From: Enterococcus mundtii
GTDB taxonomy: Bacteria > Bacillota > Bacilli > Lactobacillales > Enterococcaceae
NCBI RefSeq assembly: GCF_003957375.1
Contig: NZ_CP025473.1
Location: 1,575,501-1,639,500 of the forward strand
DNA: 64,000 nt
Direction of reading: 5' to 3'
The notes beneath the pieces were generated by a model, which had not been told where the DNA came from, searched no databases, and saw only the letters and a program-made list of their open reading frames with translations. Both the position numbers and the translations under genes were made by a program. Below are positions 52,445-64,000 of the stretch, piece by piece (position 1 is the stretch's first letter; the number at the start of each line of letters is the position of its first letter).

Positions 52445-55400
52445 TTATAACATATCAAATAACGATAATTGATTTTCATCAGGTAAATCTTTCAAGACAC
52501 CATTTTCTGTCATATACTCGATCAACGTCTTCGAGACTTTCCCACGAGTTGCCAAGTCTTCTTTGGATAAGAAAGGACCATCTTTTCTAGCTTCGACGAT
52601 TTGTTTCGCTACGTTGGCCCCTAAACTTGGTACCGCACGGAATGGCGCAATCAGCGTATCTCCTTCGATCACAAAGTTTACTGCATCGGATTTGTATAAA
52701 TCGATCATTCCGAATTTCAAATCACGTTCTAGCATTTCATTGGCTAACTCTAAAACTGTCAACTGATTCTTTTCTTTTACAGAAGCATCTAACCCTTTAT
52801 CCGTGATTTCCTTCATCGCCTCTTTCACTGCTTCTTTTCCTTTGCACATAGCGACAAGATTAAAGTCATCTGCACGAACGGAAAAATAGGCACAGTAATA
52901 CAATATCGGAAAATAAACTTTGAAATAAGCAACCCGTAGCGCCATCAAAACATAGGCGGCGGCATGGGCTTTCGGGAACATGTATTTGATTTTCGAACAA
53001 GAATCGATGTACCAGTCAGGTACGTTATTTTCTTTCATTGCGGTCAAATACGTTTCACGTAATTCGTCAGGGATCTTATTCCATAATCCTTTACGCACCG
53101 TCTCCATGATTTTGAACGCCATGCCACTATCTAAGCCAGCATGGATCAAATAAACCATGATATCGTCACGACAGCCGATTACTTCAGCCAGCGTCGCATC
53201 CCCACGTTTGATCAATTCCTCTGCGTTTCCTAACCAAACATCCGTACCATGAGAAAGACCAGAGATCTGCAATAATTCCGCAAAGGTCGTTGGATGTGTT
53301 TCCTCTAACATCCCACGAACGAAACGTGTCCCAAATTCCGGTATCCCTAGTGTACCTGTTTTAGAATAAATCTGTTCTTGTGTGACTCCCAAGACTTCGG
53401 GTCCAGAAAAGATCCGCATCACTTCCGGATCATCGGTTGGGATCGTTTGTGGATCAATCCCAGATAAATCTTGCAACATCCGGATCACCGTTGGATCATC
53501 GTGTCCCAGGATATCAAGTTTCAAGACATTGTCATGGATCGAGTGGAAATCAAAGTGGGTCGTTTTCCATTCTGAATTCTGATCGTCTGCCGGATATTGG
53601 ATCGGCGTGAAATCATATACATCCATATAATCGGGGATAACAATAATCCCTCCTGGATGCTGTCCGGTCGTTCGTTTGACCCCAGTAGCACCTTTGGCTA
53701 AGCGATCCACTTCGGCGCTGCGGTAATGCAAGTTGTGATCACGTTCAAACCCTTTTACAAATCCATACGCCGTTTTATCTGCAACAGTACCGATCGTTCC
53801 CGCACGATAGACATACTCTTCGCCAAATAATACTTTCGTATAATGATGGGCTTCTGCTTGGTAATCCCCTGAGAAGTTCAAATCGATATCGGGTACTTTA
53901 TCGCCATGGAAACCTAAGAATGTTTCAAACGGAATATCATGCCCATCTTTATTTAAACGAGCGCCACATTTTGGACATTTTTTCTCAGGCATATCAAATC
54001 CTGAACCGTAAGTTCCATCTTCATAAAATTCCGAATACTGACAATCTGGGCAATAGTAATGGGGTGCCAATGGATTGACCTCTGTGATCCCTGTCATGGT
54101 TGCTACGAAACTAGAACCAACCGAGCCACGAGAACCTACTAAATAGCCATCTTCATTACTTTTATGCACTAACTTTTGTGAAATCAAATAAATCACAGAG
54201 AAGCCATTACCATTGATCGAATCCAGCTCTTTTTTCAGACGCTTTTCTACGATATCCGGTAATGGATCACCATACATTTGTTTTGCCTTCGAATAACTTA
54301 GATCCGTGATTTCATCTTCCGAACCAGGAATTTTAGGGGTATATAATTCATCTTTCACTGGCACGACTTCTTCACAGATATCTGCAATCTTATTGGTATT
54401 TTCAACTACGATTTCTTTTGCTAAATCCGTACCTAAGAAGGAGAATGCAGTCAGCATCTCATCTGTTGTTCTGAAATGCACTTCGGGCAGACTGTGACGA
54501 TTCAATGGATTGGCTCCCCCCATCGAATTGACCAAGATTTTACGATAGATTGCATCTTCTTCATTCAGGTAGTGGACATTTCCTGTCGCTACAACGATTT
54601 TATCTAATGATTTGCCGATTTCTACTAAGTTACGAATGATTTCTTCTAAGTCATGTTCATTTTTGACAAGCTCTTGCTCCAAGAGTGGTGCATAGACAGC
54701 TTTAGGCATGACTTCGATATAGTCATAAAATTTCGCCCGGTTACGTGCTTCTTCTACCCCTTTTTGCATCATGGCTTCAAAAATCTCACCCTTGTCACAG
54801 GCAGAGCCAACTAACAAATCTTGTCGGAATTTTTTTAGCTGTGATCGGGGGATTCGTGGCACGCGTTCAAAATAATCGACGTTTGACATCGAGATCAATT
54901 TGAACAGGTCTTTTAATCCAGCTTGGTTTTTAGCTAGTAATGTGACATGGAAAGGTCGCGCCCGTTTGTAAGAATCACCTTCACCTACATGGGCATTCAA
55001 CTGATCGTGATAATACATTTCGTGGTTTTCCATCGCTTCTTTGATAAATATCCAAGCCAGATGTCCGGTTGCTTCCGCGTCATAAATCGCGCGGTGATGT
55101 TGTTCCAAGCTAACACCGAATTTTTTGGATAGTACACCTAAACCAAACCGTTTGAATTGTGGATATAAATAACGAGCTAATTCTAAGGTATCTATAACTG
55201 GATTGGCTGCTTCAGGGATGTTGTATTTGGCATAACTTGTATTCAAAAATCCCATATCGAATGCCGCATTATGGGCAACTAGGATCGCATCTTTTGAGAA
55301 TTCCAAGAATAAGCGTAAAACTTCCTCCTCAGATTTTGAACCGCGAACCATTTCATCCGTGATCCCTGTCAAATCAATGGTTGTTCGTGATAAGGGATGT

Positions 55401-56797
55401 CCAGGATCGATAAATTCATCAAAACTTTCGATGACATTTCCTTTGTACATTTTAACAGCAGCTAACTCGATGATCGTATCATAAACAGCAGACAAACCTG
55501 TTGTCTCCACGTCAAACACGACATAAGTGGATTCACTCAATGAATCATGGGCGTCATTATACGCAATCGGCACCCCATCATCGACCACATTCGCTTCGAC
55601 ACCATACAAGATCTTCACACCAGCTTTTTTCCCTGCACTATGTGCCTCTGGAAATGCTTGTGCACCGCCATGGTCAGTGATTGCAATTGCTTTATGTCCC
55701 CACTTACCTGCTTGTGCCACAAGATCTGAAATATTGTTCGTTGCATCCATAGTACTCATATTACTATGAAGATGTAATTCGACACGCTTTTCCTCTTCAG
55801 GAGAATAATCTTTACGTGGTGCATGTTTAACTTCTAAAATGTCTTGGGCATTCATCACTAGGTCACGAACAAACGTGTCTTCTTGGACACTCCCACGAAC
55901 TTTCAACCAACTACCCGTACTGATTGCTTCAAAGATTTGTTCATCTTTTTCATTATTTGAAAACTTTTTGACGATAAATGAAGAGGTGTAATCTGTGATC
56001 TTCAATGTCAAAATCTTACGTTTTGAACGAAGCTCACGTACTTCTTTATCGAACACGTAGCCTTCGATCGTTACCCGGCGTTCCTCTTCCAAGATATTGA
56101 TCATCGGTGTGATAGGCTCATCATTCGGGATATTTCTTCCTAGTTGGATTGGCCCGTCAAGCGCTGGTAATTGCTCTTTGCGCTCTTTTTTCTTTTGTTC
56201 ATGAACAATCAAACTTTCAGCCGCTTGTTTCATGAACGCCTCAGCCTGTTCTTGTCGTCTTTCTTCAAAAAGCTTTAGGACTCTTTCTGCTTGTTGCTCA
56301 TCAACTTCTGGTTCGATTCGAAACTTAGGAAAACCGTAACTAACAAATAACTGTTCTACTAATGGCAGATATTGTTGTTTAAGATAGCCGATCGCTCCCT
56401 CACCATCAACAGGCAAAATCACCTTATGCTCTTTGATCGTTGGTACTTGCGTCTTTAATACCTTTTGTACTAAAGGTGTATCGCATTGCTGACTTTCCAG
56501 TGCTTGCGACCAATAATCTTGTAAGAGTTGTTCATCGAATGTTTGATCCGCTGCTTGGACTGTGATTTTCACCTCAGCAATTTCTTTGAACGCAAGTATA
56601 ACATGCTGCACCAGCGAGCGATAAAGCATCACAGGCAAAATAGCTGGAAAACGTAACGTAAACTCCCACAGACGAGATTTACGATGGACCACCACCTGTT
56701 CCATTTCCCCAGCAGAAATAAGCGGATGTGCTTTTTCTGTTTCTTCTAATTGGATCTGCTCCAATAATTTCTCAAATAACTCTCGTTTTTCTGACAA
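52445..56797 (-). CDS. polC: PolC, Gram-positive replicative DNA polymerase III alpha
   Basis: 1450 aa, the usual PolC length. Order: N-terminal domain, OB fold ([18 protein letters not shown] near 240), PHP domain (HLHSNMS near 340), an inserted DnaQ-type proofreading exonuclease (FDVETTGLS near 428, with its Asp/Glu), zinc-binding region ([17 protein letters not shown] near 910-945), palm motif ([12 protein letters not shown] near 975) and C-terminal HhH. Replicates the chromosome. Ends in QLSLFDML, a beta-clamp binding-like peptide. Confidence 0.98.
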   Translation of the reverse strand: MSEKRELFEKLLEQIQLEETEKAHPLISAGEMEQVVVHRKSRLWEFTLRFPAILPVMLYRSLVQHVILAFKEIAEVKITVQAADQTFDEQLLQDYWSQALESQQCDTPLVQKVLKTQVPTIKEHKVILPVDGEGAIGYLKQQYLPLVEQLFVSYGFPKFRIEPEVDEQQAERVLKLFEERRQEQAEAFMKQAAESLIVHEQKKKERKEQLPALDGPIQLGRNIPNDEPITPMINILEEERRVTIEGYVFDKEVRELRSKRKILTLKITDYTSSFIVKKFSNNEKDEQIFEAISTGSWLKVRGSVQEDTFVRDLVMNAQDILEVKHAPRKDYSPEEEKRVELHLHSNMSTMDATNNISDLVAQAGKWGHKAIAITDHGGAQAFPEAHSAGKKAGVKILYGVEANVVDDGVPIAYNDAHDSLSESTYVVFDVETTGLSAVYDTIIELAAVKMYKGNVIESFDEFIDPGHPLSRTTIDLTGITDEMVRGSKSEEEVLRLFLEFSKDAILVAHNAAFDMGFLNTSYAKYNIPEAANPVIDTLELARYLYPQFKRFGLGVLSKKFGVSLEQHHRAIYDAEATGHLAWIFIKEAMENHEMYYHDQLNAHVGEGDSYKRARPFHVTLLAKNQAGLKDLFKLISMSNVDYFERVPRIPRSQLKKFRQDLLVGSACDKGEIFEAMMQKGVEEARNRAKFYDYIEVMPKAVYAPLLEQELVKNEHDLEEIIRNLVEIGKSLDKIVVATGNVHYLNEEDAIYRKILVNSMGGANPLNRHSLPEVHFRTTDEMLTAFSFLGTDLAKEIVVENTNKIADICEEVVPVKDELYTPKIPGSEDEITDLSYSKAKQMYGDPLPDIVEKRLKKELDSINGNGFSVIYLISQKLVHKSNEDGYLVGSRGSVGSSFVATMTGITEVNPLAPHYYCPDCQYSEFYEDGTYGSGFDMPEKKCPKCGARLNKDGHDIPFETFLGFHGDKVPDIDLNFSGDYQAEAHHYTKVLFGEEYVYRAGTIGTVADKTAYGFVKGFERDHNLHYRSAEVDRLAKGATGVKRTTGQHPGGIIVIPDYMDVYDFTPIQYPADDQNSEWKTTHFDFHSIHDNVLKLDILGHDDPTVIRMLQDLSGIDPQTIPTDDPEVMRIFSGPEVLGVTQEQIYSKTGTLGIPEFGTRFVRGMLEETHPTTFAELLQISGLSHGTDVWLGNAEELIKRGDATLAEVIGCRDDIMVYLIHAGLDSGMAFKIMETVRKGLWNKIPDELRETYLTAMKENNVPDWYIDSCSKIKYMFPKAHAAAYVLMALRVAYFKVYFPILYYCAYFSVRADDFNLVAMCKGKEAVKEAMKEITDKGLDASVKEKNQLTVLELANEMLERDLKFGMIDLYKSDAVNFVIEGDTLIAPFRAVPSLGANVAKQIVEARKDGPFLSKEDLATRGKVSKTLIEYMTENGVLKDLPDENQLSLFDML

Positions 56798-56906
56798 AAA
56801 TATACGCCCTTTCTGTCAAGACCAGAAATTATTCCATTTCCGACCCTTACTTTTCAATACTATCTAGTATAACCCTTTTTAGGGAAATTTTCATTAAGGT
56901 TGTAAG

Positions 56907-57000
56907 AAAAGCGCTCTGACCTGAGCAGTAAGCTGGAAAATCAGAAAATAGCTTTTCATATTTTTTAATTTTCCAGCTTAATGTTGAAGGTTAGCTTTTC
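56907..57000. repeat. Intergenic long-hairpin repeat, copy 5
   Basis: AAGCTGGAAAAT and ATTTTCCAGCTT enclose the core AGAAAATAGCTTTTCATATT; outer arms AAAAGC..ACCT and AGGTTAGCTTTT also pair. In the polC-proS gap; 24 bp from copy 6. Confidence 0.75.
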
Positions 57001-57023
57001 GAAAACCGTTTATCAGGTTGTGA

Positions 57024-57118
57024 AAAAAGCGATCAGCACTGAGGAATAAGACAAGAAAATCGAAAAATGGCTTTTTCATTTTGATTTTTTTGGCTTATTA
57101 TTGAAGTGTTGCTTCTTG
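57024..57118. repeat. Intergenic long-hairpin repeat, copy 6
   Basis: Core CGAAAAATGGCTTTTTCATT, arms GAATAAGAC / GGCTTATT, outer AAAGC..AGCACT and AGTGTTGCTT. Same orientation as copy 5, so the two are tandem. Confidence 0.75.
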
Positions 57119-57145
57119 GACACCGTTCATTAACTGAGGAAAAGG

Positions 57146-57194
57146 AAATGAAAAAGTCGCTTCCGTCTCCTAAAAGACTGATACGACTTTTCCA
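57146..57194 (-). terminator. Terminator after proS
   Basis: Minus strand GAAAAGTCG pairs with CGACTTTTTC across a 26-base loop (with a second small pair inside), then TTTC-rich sequence. Confidence 0.7.
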
Positions 57195-57201
57195 CTCTTA
57201 C

Positions 57202-58914
<1,713 letters not shown>

Positions 58915-58969
58915 CTAAACTCCTTTATTCCTCAAATAATCTAACGCATGTCATTATACCCTACTTTTT

Positions 58970-60238
58970 CTAGAAAAAGAATCGTTGAATGTCATTCCAT
59001 GTTACTAATACCATCAATAGCATCAGGAAGCCAAAACCAACAAGCGTCAAAATGCCTTCTTTTTCCTGACTAAGTGGTTTACCACGGACACCTTCAAAAA
59101 TATTCAAGACTAGTTTTCCACCATCTAATGCTGGGATTGGCAATAAATTGACGATCCCTAAATTCATGGATAAGATTGCCATCAAACCAATGACTGTCAT
59201 GATTCCTTGATTCGCTGCCTCAGAAGACAATTGGAACATCATCACCGGTCCACCTAATTTGTCCAAGCTAAAGCCGGTAAATAATGAACCTAATGCTTTG
59301 AATATTTCCAAAGAGCTACTAAATGCACGTTGTGTTCCACCGATGATCTTATCGAAGAAGCCAGTTTTCATTGGCGCTTGTATCCCAAGTTGACCAATTT
59401 TTTCACCATTCGACTCAATTGCTTTCGGTGTCACTTCAACAGAAGAAACCTGTCCATTTCGTTCAACTTCAAAATCAAGTGGTTTATCTGGATTTTCAGT
59501 AATGATCGCTGTCAGATCATTCCATGTTTGGATTGTTTTTCCCTCTACTGAAAGAATTTCATCATTTTCTTTCAGTCCGGCTGCAGCCGCAGCTCCGTCT
59601 GGCGTAACAACACCGATTTGGTTGGTATTTGTGACTGTCACCCCGCCTTGCATGAATGCTAATATGATGAATAATAGAATCGCTAGAATAAAATTATTCA
59701 TTGGACCCGCAAAGTTAGTCAACATTCGTTGCCATAATTTGGCTGATTGGAACTGTACATCTCTCGGTGCGATCCTCAATTCAGTCCCATCCGCCTCGAT
59801 GATCGAAGCATCATGATTCACTGCATACGTTACTTCTTGCGTTTCATCACCATTCACATAACCTGTGATCGTGAGTGCTTCATCAAGATCATAACGGATC
59901 AATTCCATTGGGATCGCATTGGTCAATTGGATTTTTTTGCTTAAATTGATTTTCTTTACGACATGATCTGAATCCATCAAGAGTGATAACGGCATTCCTG
60001 GGGCCATTTCCGTTTCGTCGTCCCCATTCCCAGCCATTCTCACATAGCCACCGATTGGTAACAAACGCAATGTATAAGTCGTGCCGTCTTTTGCTTGATG
60101 ACCGTAGATTTTAGGTCCCATGCCAATCGCAAACTCACGAACTAGGATTCCTGATCGTTTCGCAAAGAAGAAGTGGCCAAATTCATGTACGATCACTAAG
60201 ATGCCAAAAACGATAATGAACGTGATAATTGTTCTCAT
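58970..60238 (-). CDS. eep: Eep / RseP-type site-2 zinc protease
   Basis: 422 aa from MRTIITF (AAAGGAGAATAGG before it; an upstream ATG is less likely). HEFGH zinc motif at residues 18-22 in the first membrane helix, a PDZ domain (DGAAAAAGLKENDEILSVEG near 215), and the third ligand region ALDGGKL in the C-terminal part. In E. faecalis Eep cleaves signal-peptide remnants to give sex pheromones and processes anti-sigma factors. Lies after cdsA, the conserved order. Confidence 0.96.
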   Translation of the reverse strand: MRTIITFIIVFGILVIVHEFGHFFFAKRSGILVREFAIGMGPKIYGHQAKDGTTYTLRLLPIGGYVRMAGNGDDETEMAPGMPLSLLMDSDHVVKKINLSKKIQLTNAIPMELIRYDLDEALTITGYVNGDETQEVTYAVNHDASIIEADGTELRIAPRDVQFQSAKLWQRMLTNFAGPMNNFILAILLFIILAFMQGGVTVTNTNQIGVVTPDGAAAAAGLKENDEILSVEGKTIQTWNDLTAIITENPDKPLDFEVERNGQVSSVEVTPKAIESNGEKIGQLGIQAPMKTGFFDKIIGGTQRAFSSSLEIFKALGSLFTGFSLDKLGGPVMMFQLSSEAANQGIMTVIGLMAILSMNLGIVNLLPIPALDGGKLVLNIFEGVRGKPLSQEKEGILTLVGFGFLMLLMVLVTWNDIQRFFF

Positions 60239-60343
60239 CCTATTCTCCTTTACATTAATCATTATTTTTTATTCAGTTAAAATAAAACTACTTAATTTTA
60301 CCATATTATCCAAACTTCACCAAGCACCGATTATAATGTGAAA

Positions 60344-60433
60344 AAATAAAAATTCTGTAAAGAATCCCTTCATGATCTTGTCTTCTTGACTAGTAAATGA
60401 CTGACCGCTTAGGAAGCTTCTCTACAGAATTTT
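60344..60433 (-). terminator. Long-hairpin terminator after cdsA
   Basis: Minus strand AAAATTCTGTA pairs with TACAGAATTTT over a 65-base loop, inner pairs GAAGCTTCC / GGGATTC..., then TATTTTTTC. Confidence 0.6.
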
Positions 60434-60436
60434 GAT

Positions 60437-61237
60437 TTATATCAATCCAAATAAATACATGACAGGAAAGACGAATAACAGACTATCGAATCGATCCAAT
60501 ATTCCTCCATGTCCTGGTAAAATATTCCCTGAATCTTTGACTTCGTAGTGACGTTTGATCGCAGACTCAACTAGATCCCCGAATTGTCCAACAATCGAAA
60601 GAATGATCGTTAGGAGTAACATGACTAGTAGTCCATGACCAAACAATTCTTGTGGTGGATACAATAAGAAGTACAATAATGCAACAACTACTGCACTACC
60701 GATCCCCCCTAATGCACCTTCAATCGTTTTGTTGGGTGAGATATCTGGCCATAGCTTACGCTTACCAAAACGTCTACCAACTAGATATGCGCCAATATCG
60801 GTTGCCCAAACGATGAATAAGCCAAAAAGCAATACGTTGATTCCTTCTGTACGCGCACTAACAAAGTTTTGAAAACCAAAACCGACATATAAACTGGTAA
60901 CAACTGGAAAACCAGCTTCATCGATCGTATACATATTTTTTGAGAAGACAGCGGCACCCAATAGGATCATCACAGTCAAATAAAACAACATAAATTCATT
61001 TGTTTGTTCAGGTAAAAAGAAAAACCAGCGCTCTTTCGGCAGGACAAGAAAAACTGCACCGATGGCAGAAAGAACTCCTTCAAAACTTAATAGTGTCAAT
61101 CCTTTCATACGAAAAAGTTCACAGACACCAACTACTGCTAATAAAGCCGCTACTAGCTCAAGACCAATTCCTCCGATCCAAATGATCGGAATAAATAATG
61201 CCAATGCTACGACCGCAGTGATCACACGTTGCTTCAT
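60437..61237 (-). CDS. cdsA: Phosphatidate cytidylyltransferase
   Basis: 266 aa, about eight membrane helices. Signature near the C terminus: S-x3-KR-x4-KD-x-G with [21 protein letters not shown], binding CTP and Mg. Makes CDP-diacylglycerol for all phospholipids. Its start overlaps the uppS stop by four bases. Confidence 0.96.
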   Translation of the reverse strand: MKQRVITAVVALALFIPIIWIGGIGLELVAALLAVVGVCELFRMKGLTLLSFEGVLSAIGAVFLVLPKERWFFFLPEQTNEFMLFYLTVMILLGAAVFSKNMYTIDEAGFPVVTSLYVGFGFQNFVSARTEGINVLLFGLFIVWATDIGAYLVGRRFGKRKLWPDISPNKTIEGALGGIGSAVVVALLYFLLYPPQELFGHGLLVMLLLTIILSIVGQFGDLVESAIKRHYEVKDSGNILPGHGGILDRFDSLLFVFPVMYLFGLI

Positions 61238-62040
61238 GATTGTTCTCCTTTATCTACACTTTTTACGCCACCAAAACGACGGTCTCGATGTTGATAAGAA
61301 GCGATTGCTTCCTCTAAATGGGCGCCGTCAAAATCTGGCCATAAGGCTTTTGAAAAATATAATTCACTATAAGCAATCTGCCACAATAAGAAATTACTGA
61401 TCCGTTCTTCGCCACTTGTCCGTATGACTAAACCTGGATCGCGAAGTTCGGGAGGTAAGAAACCGGTCATCAAATGATCCGCGATCATGTCCTCGTCAAT
61501 GTCTTCCGTAGAAAGATCATTTTCTTTTACTTGTTCACTGATTGCTTTGACTGCAGAGATGATTTCTGCCCGACTACCATAATTCAGGGCGAAGTTTAAG
61601 ATCATTCCCGTATTTTCTTTGGTTTGTTCAATGGCACGGCGTACTGCATCTTGCGTATGTTCCGGCAAGAGTTCTTCATAGCCCATCACTTGTACCTTGA
61701 CATTTTCAGCAATCAACTCAGGGACGAACGTATCAAAAAAGTCTACAGGTAATTGCATCAAAAAATTGACTTCCTCTTTTGGACGTTTCCAATTTTCGGT
61801 CGAAAACGCATAGAGCGTTAACACCTTTACCCCAAGTCGAGAAGCTTTTTTAGTGACTTTCTTAACGGTTTCCATGCCTTCTTTGTGGCCAGCCACTCGC
61901 GGAAGACGACGATTTTGTGCCCAACGACCATTCCCATCCATGATGATTGCGATATGTTTCGGGATATCTCTCTGCGCATCAAAATGGTACTCACTTTTTT
62001 CTTGAATATATTTGTTTTTTTGCGGAAAAAAACGTAACAT
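61234..62040 (-). CDS. uppS: Undecaprenyl diphosphate synthase
   Basis: 268 aa. [10 protein letters not shown] near residue 33 carries the catalytic Asp; further conserved [10 protein letters not shown] and [18 protein letters not shown]. Makes the lipid carrier for peptidoglycan. Start at 62040 because GGAGG lies 7 bases upstream; an earlier ATG would overlap that site. The N terminus is about 18 residues longer than in E. coli. Confidence 0.96.
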   Translation of the reverse strand: MLRFFPQKNKYIQEKSEYHFDAQRDIPKHIAIIMDGNGRWAQNRRLPRVAGHKEGMETVKKVTKKASRLGVKVLTLYAFSTENWKRPKEEVNFLMQLPVDFFDTFVPELIAENVKVQVMGYEELLPEHTQDAVRRAIEQTKENTGMILNFALNYGSRAEIISAVKAISEQVKENDLSTEDIDEDMIADHLMTGFLPPELRDPGLVIRTSGEERISNFLLWQIAYSELYFSKALWPDFDGAHLEEAIASYQHRDRRFGGVKSVDKGEQS

Positions 62041-62165
62041 TCTTTTTCCTCCCATACTAAAAAATTACAACTATCTTTACCATTATAGCAATATCTATCG
62101 TTATTTCCTATGGTATAGCCCTTTTTTTACGCAAATTCAAAGGATTTTTTAGTTTTTCTTAGTCA

Positions 62166-62210
62166 AAAAAGTAAAAAACAGGAGACAGCACTTCACACTG
62201 TCCACCTGTC
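62166..62210 (-). terminator. Terminator after frr
   Basis: Minus strand ACAGGTGGACAG pairs with CTGTCTCCTGT around TGTGAAGTG, then TTTTTTACTTTTTT. Confidence 0.85.
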
Positions 62211-62221
62211 TTTATTGATTC

Positions 62222-62779
62222 TTATACTTCAAGCAATTCTTTTTCTTTGTCTGCAGCGATACGATCTACTTCTTTGATACTGTCATCTGTTAGAGTTTGC
62301 ACTTCTTTTTCTAAGTCACGCAAATCATCTTCTGTAATATCGCCATTTTTTTGTTGTTTCTTGTACTCATCGATTGCATCGCGACGAATGTTACGGACAG
62401 CGATTTTTGCATTTTCAGCTTCTTTTTTCACGTCTTTCGCTAATTCTTTCCGACGTTCTTCTGTTAACTGAGGAATGACTAAACGAATCACATTTCCGTC
62501 ATTTGTTGGGCTGATACCGATGTCGCTTGCCATGATCGATTTTTCGATGTCTTGAAGCACACTTTTATCGAATGGTGTGATCATCAATACTCTTGCTTCT
62601 GGGATCTGGATCGATGCTAGTTGGTTCAATGGTGTTGGTGCGCCATAATAATTAACAGTAATACGATCTAATAAGCTCGCATTCGCACGGCCGGCACGGA
62701 TCTGTCCAAGTTCACGTTGTAGATTTTGTGCTGCTTTTTGCATCTTGTCTTTTGCTTCTGTCATAATTGCATCTGCCAT
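62222..62779 (-). CDS. frr: Ribosome recycling factor
   Basis: 185 aa, the standard length; a long three-helix bundle plus the small domain ([24 protein letters not shown] near 55). Releases ribosomes after termination. Next to pyrH, 3 bp apart. Confidence 0.98.
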   Translation of the reverse strand: MADAIMTEAKDKMQKAAQNLQRELGQIRAGRANASLLDRITVNYYGAPTPLNQLASIQIPEARVLMITPFDKSVLQDIEKSIMASDIGISPTNDGNVIRLVIPQLTEERRKELAKDVKKEAENAKIAVRNIRRDAIDEYKKQQKNGDITEDDLRDLEKEVQTLTDDSIKEVDRIAADKEKELLEV

Positions 62780-62782
62780 TGT

Positions 62783-63628
<846 letters not shown>

Positions 63629-63650
63629 TCATTTCATTCAAATAAGCGAT

Positions 63651-63722
63651 GGAATCGATGGGGCACAAAGAAAACGGAGAATGATCTTCATTTTCTTTGC
63701 ACCAAACATCGTCCCATTGATC
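63651..63722 (-). other. Stable hairpin 3' of tsf
   Basis: Minus strand GGTGCAAAGAAAA pairs with TTTTCTTTGTGCC, with flanking GATG/CATC pairs. There is no T-run, so it is more likely an RNA 3'-end stabiliser or processing signal than a terminator. Confidence 0.5.
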
Positions 63723-63738
63723 AAGTCTATAAACCGGA

Positions 63739-64000
63739 TTATTTTTTCACTTGGTTCATTACTTCTTCTACAAAGTTATCTTCGCGTTTTTCGATACCTT
63801 CGCCGACTTCAAAGCGGACAAATGATTTCACAGTTGCGCCTTTAGAAGCAACAAATTTTTCAACAGTCATATCAGGATCTTTAACGAATGGTTGGTCAAC
63901 CAATGCGATTTCAGCTTTAAATTTGTTTAAGCGTCCTTCAACCATTTTTTCAACGATGTTCGCTGGTTTGCCTTCGTTCAATGCTTGTTCAGTCAAGACT
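63739..64000 (-). CDS. tsf: Elongation factor Ts, C-terminal part
   Basis: Only the C-terminal 86 residues are in the window: [30 protein letters not shown] and [19 protein letters not shown] are typical of EF-Ts. The gene continues past the right edge. The rpsB gene is expected next, outside the window. Confidence 0.95.
   Translation of the reverse strand, partial: VLTEQALNEGKPANIVEKMVEGRLNKFKAEIALVDQPFVKDPDMTVEKFVASKGATVKSFVRFEVGEGIEKREDNFVEEVMNQVKK

Overview
The window looks like a low-GC Firmicutes chromosome, most probably an Enterococcus of the E. faecium/hirae/durans/mundtii group. Three things point there. A D-aspartate ligase (Asl-type ATP-grasp) sits directly next to an aspartate racemase, the E. 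faecium-type cell-wall cross-bridge pair. The uppS-cdsA-eep-proS-polC block lacks dxr, as expected of mevalonate-pathway cocci. Several loci (lacFEG, glcU-gdh, the glnPH transporter) are typical of lactic acid bacteria. Species identity is inference; no rRNA, tRNA, CRISPR array or intact insertion sequence was seen.

Layout. 0-5 kb: cdaR (partial)-cdaA for c-di-AMP, then a large pyruvate:ferredoxin oxidoreductase. 5-9.6 kb: a DsbA-like thioredoxin, a decayed multi-HTH gene, and whiA-glmR(yvcK)-rapZ, with rapZ frameshifted. 10-17 kb: racD-asl and uvrB-uvrA. 17.3-19.6 kb: a glutamine-type ABC transporter under a promoter with two tandem GlnR boxes. 19.6-26.4 kb: a galactan/galactoside locus in which a secreted GH53 galactanase, lactose-type PTS LacE and LacF and the phospho-beta-galactosidase LacG are read leftward from a promoter overlapped by a cre-like site, and a divergent LacR/DeoR regulator plus a HAD phosphatase are read rightward. 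26.4-33 kb: hrcA-grpE-dnaK-dnaJ behind two CIRCE operators, and hemW.

33-42.4 kb is the accessory part. Two stacked remnants of integrative elements lie at the 5' end of hemW, shown by a 95-bp duplication of the hemW start, each copy followed by a tyrosine-integrase 3' fragment. They carry a small membrane-protein pair, a decayed HNH nuclease and a duplicated 54-aa gene. Beyond them come a secreted beta-helix protein, a divergent phosphofructokinase homologue that has lost the catalytic motifs, a short broken gene, and an HTH protein preceded by a dyad that is repeated 0.5 kb upstream. 42.9-44.6 kb: glcU-gdh (gdh frameshifted).

44.7-64 kb is a conserved core block read leftward: tsf, pyrH, frr, uppS, cdsA, eep, proS, polC, rimP, nusA, rnpM(ylxR), ylxQ, infB, rbfA, truB, ribF (translation, RNA maturation, lipid carrier synthesis, replication).

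Three cross-cutting observations. (1) Six intergenic hairpins share a core and appear to be one repeat family. (2) Four genes (rapZ, galactanase, lacG, gdh) are each broken by loss of exactly one base in a homopolymer, which looks more like a sequencing signature than four independent mutations. (3) The pseudo-phosphofructokinase and the stacked hemW elements are the most unusual biology seen.
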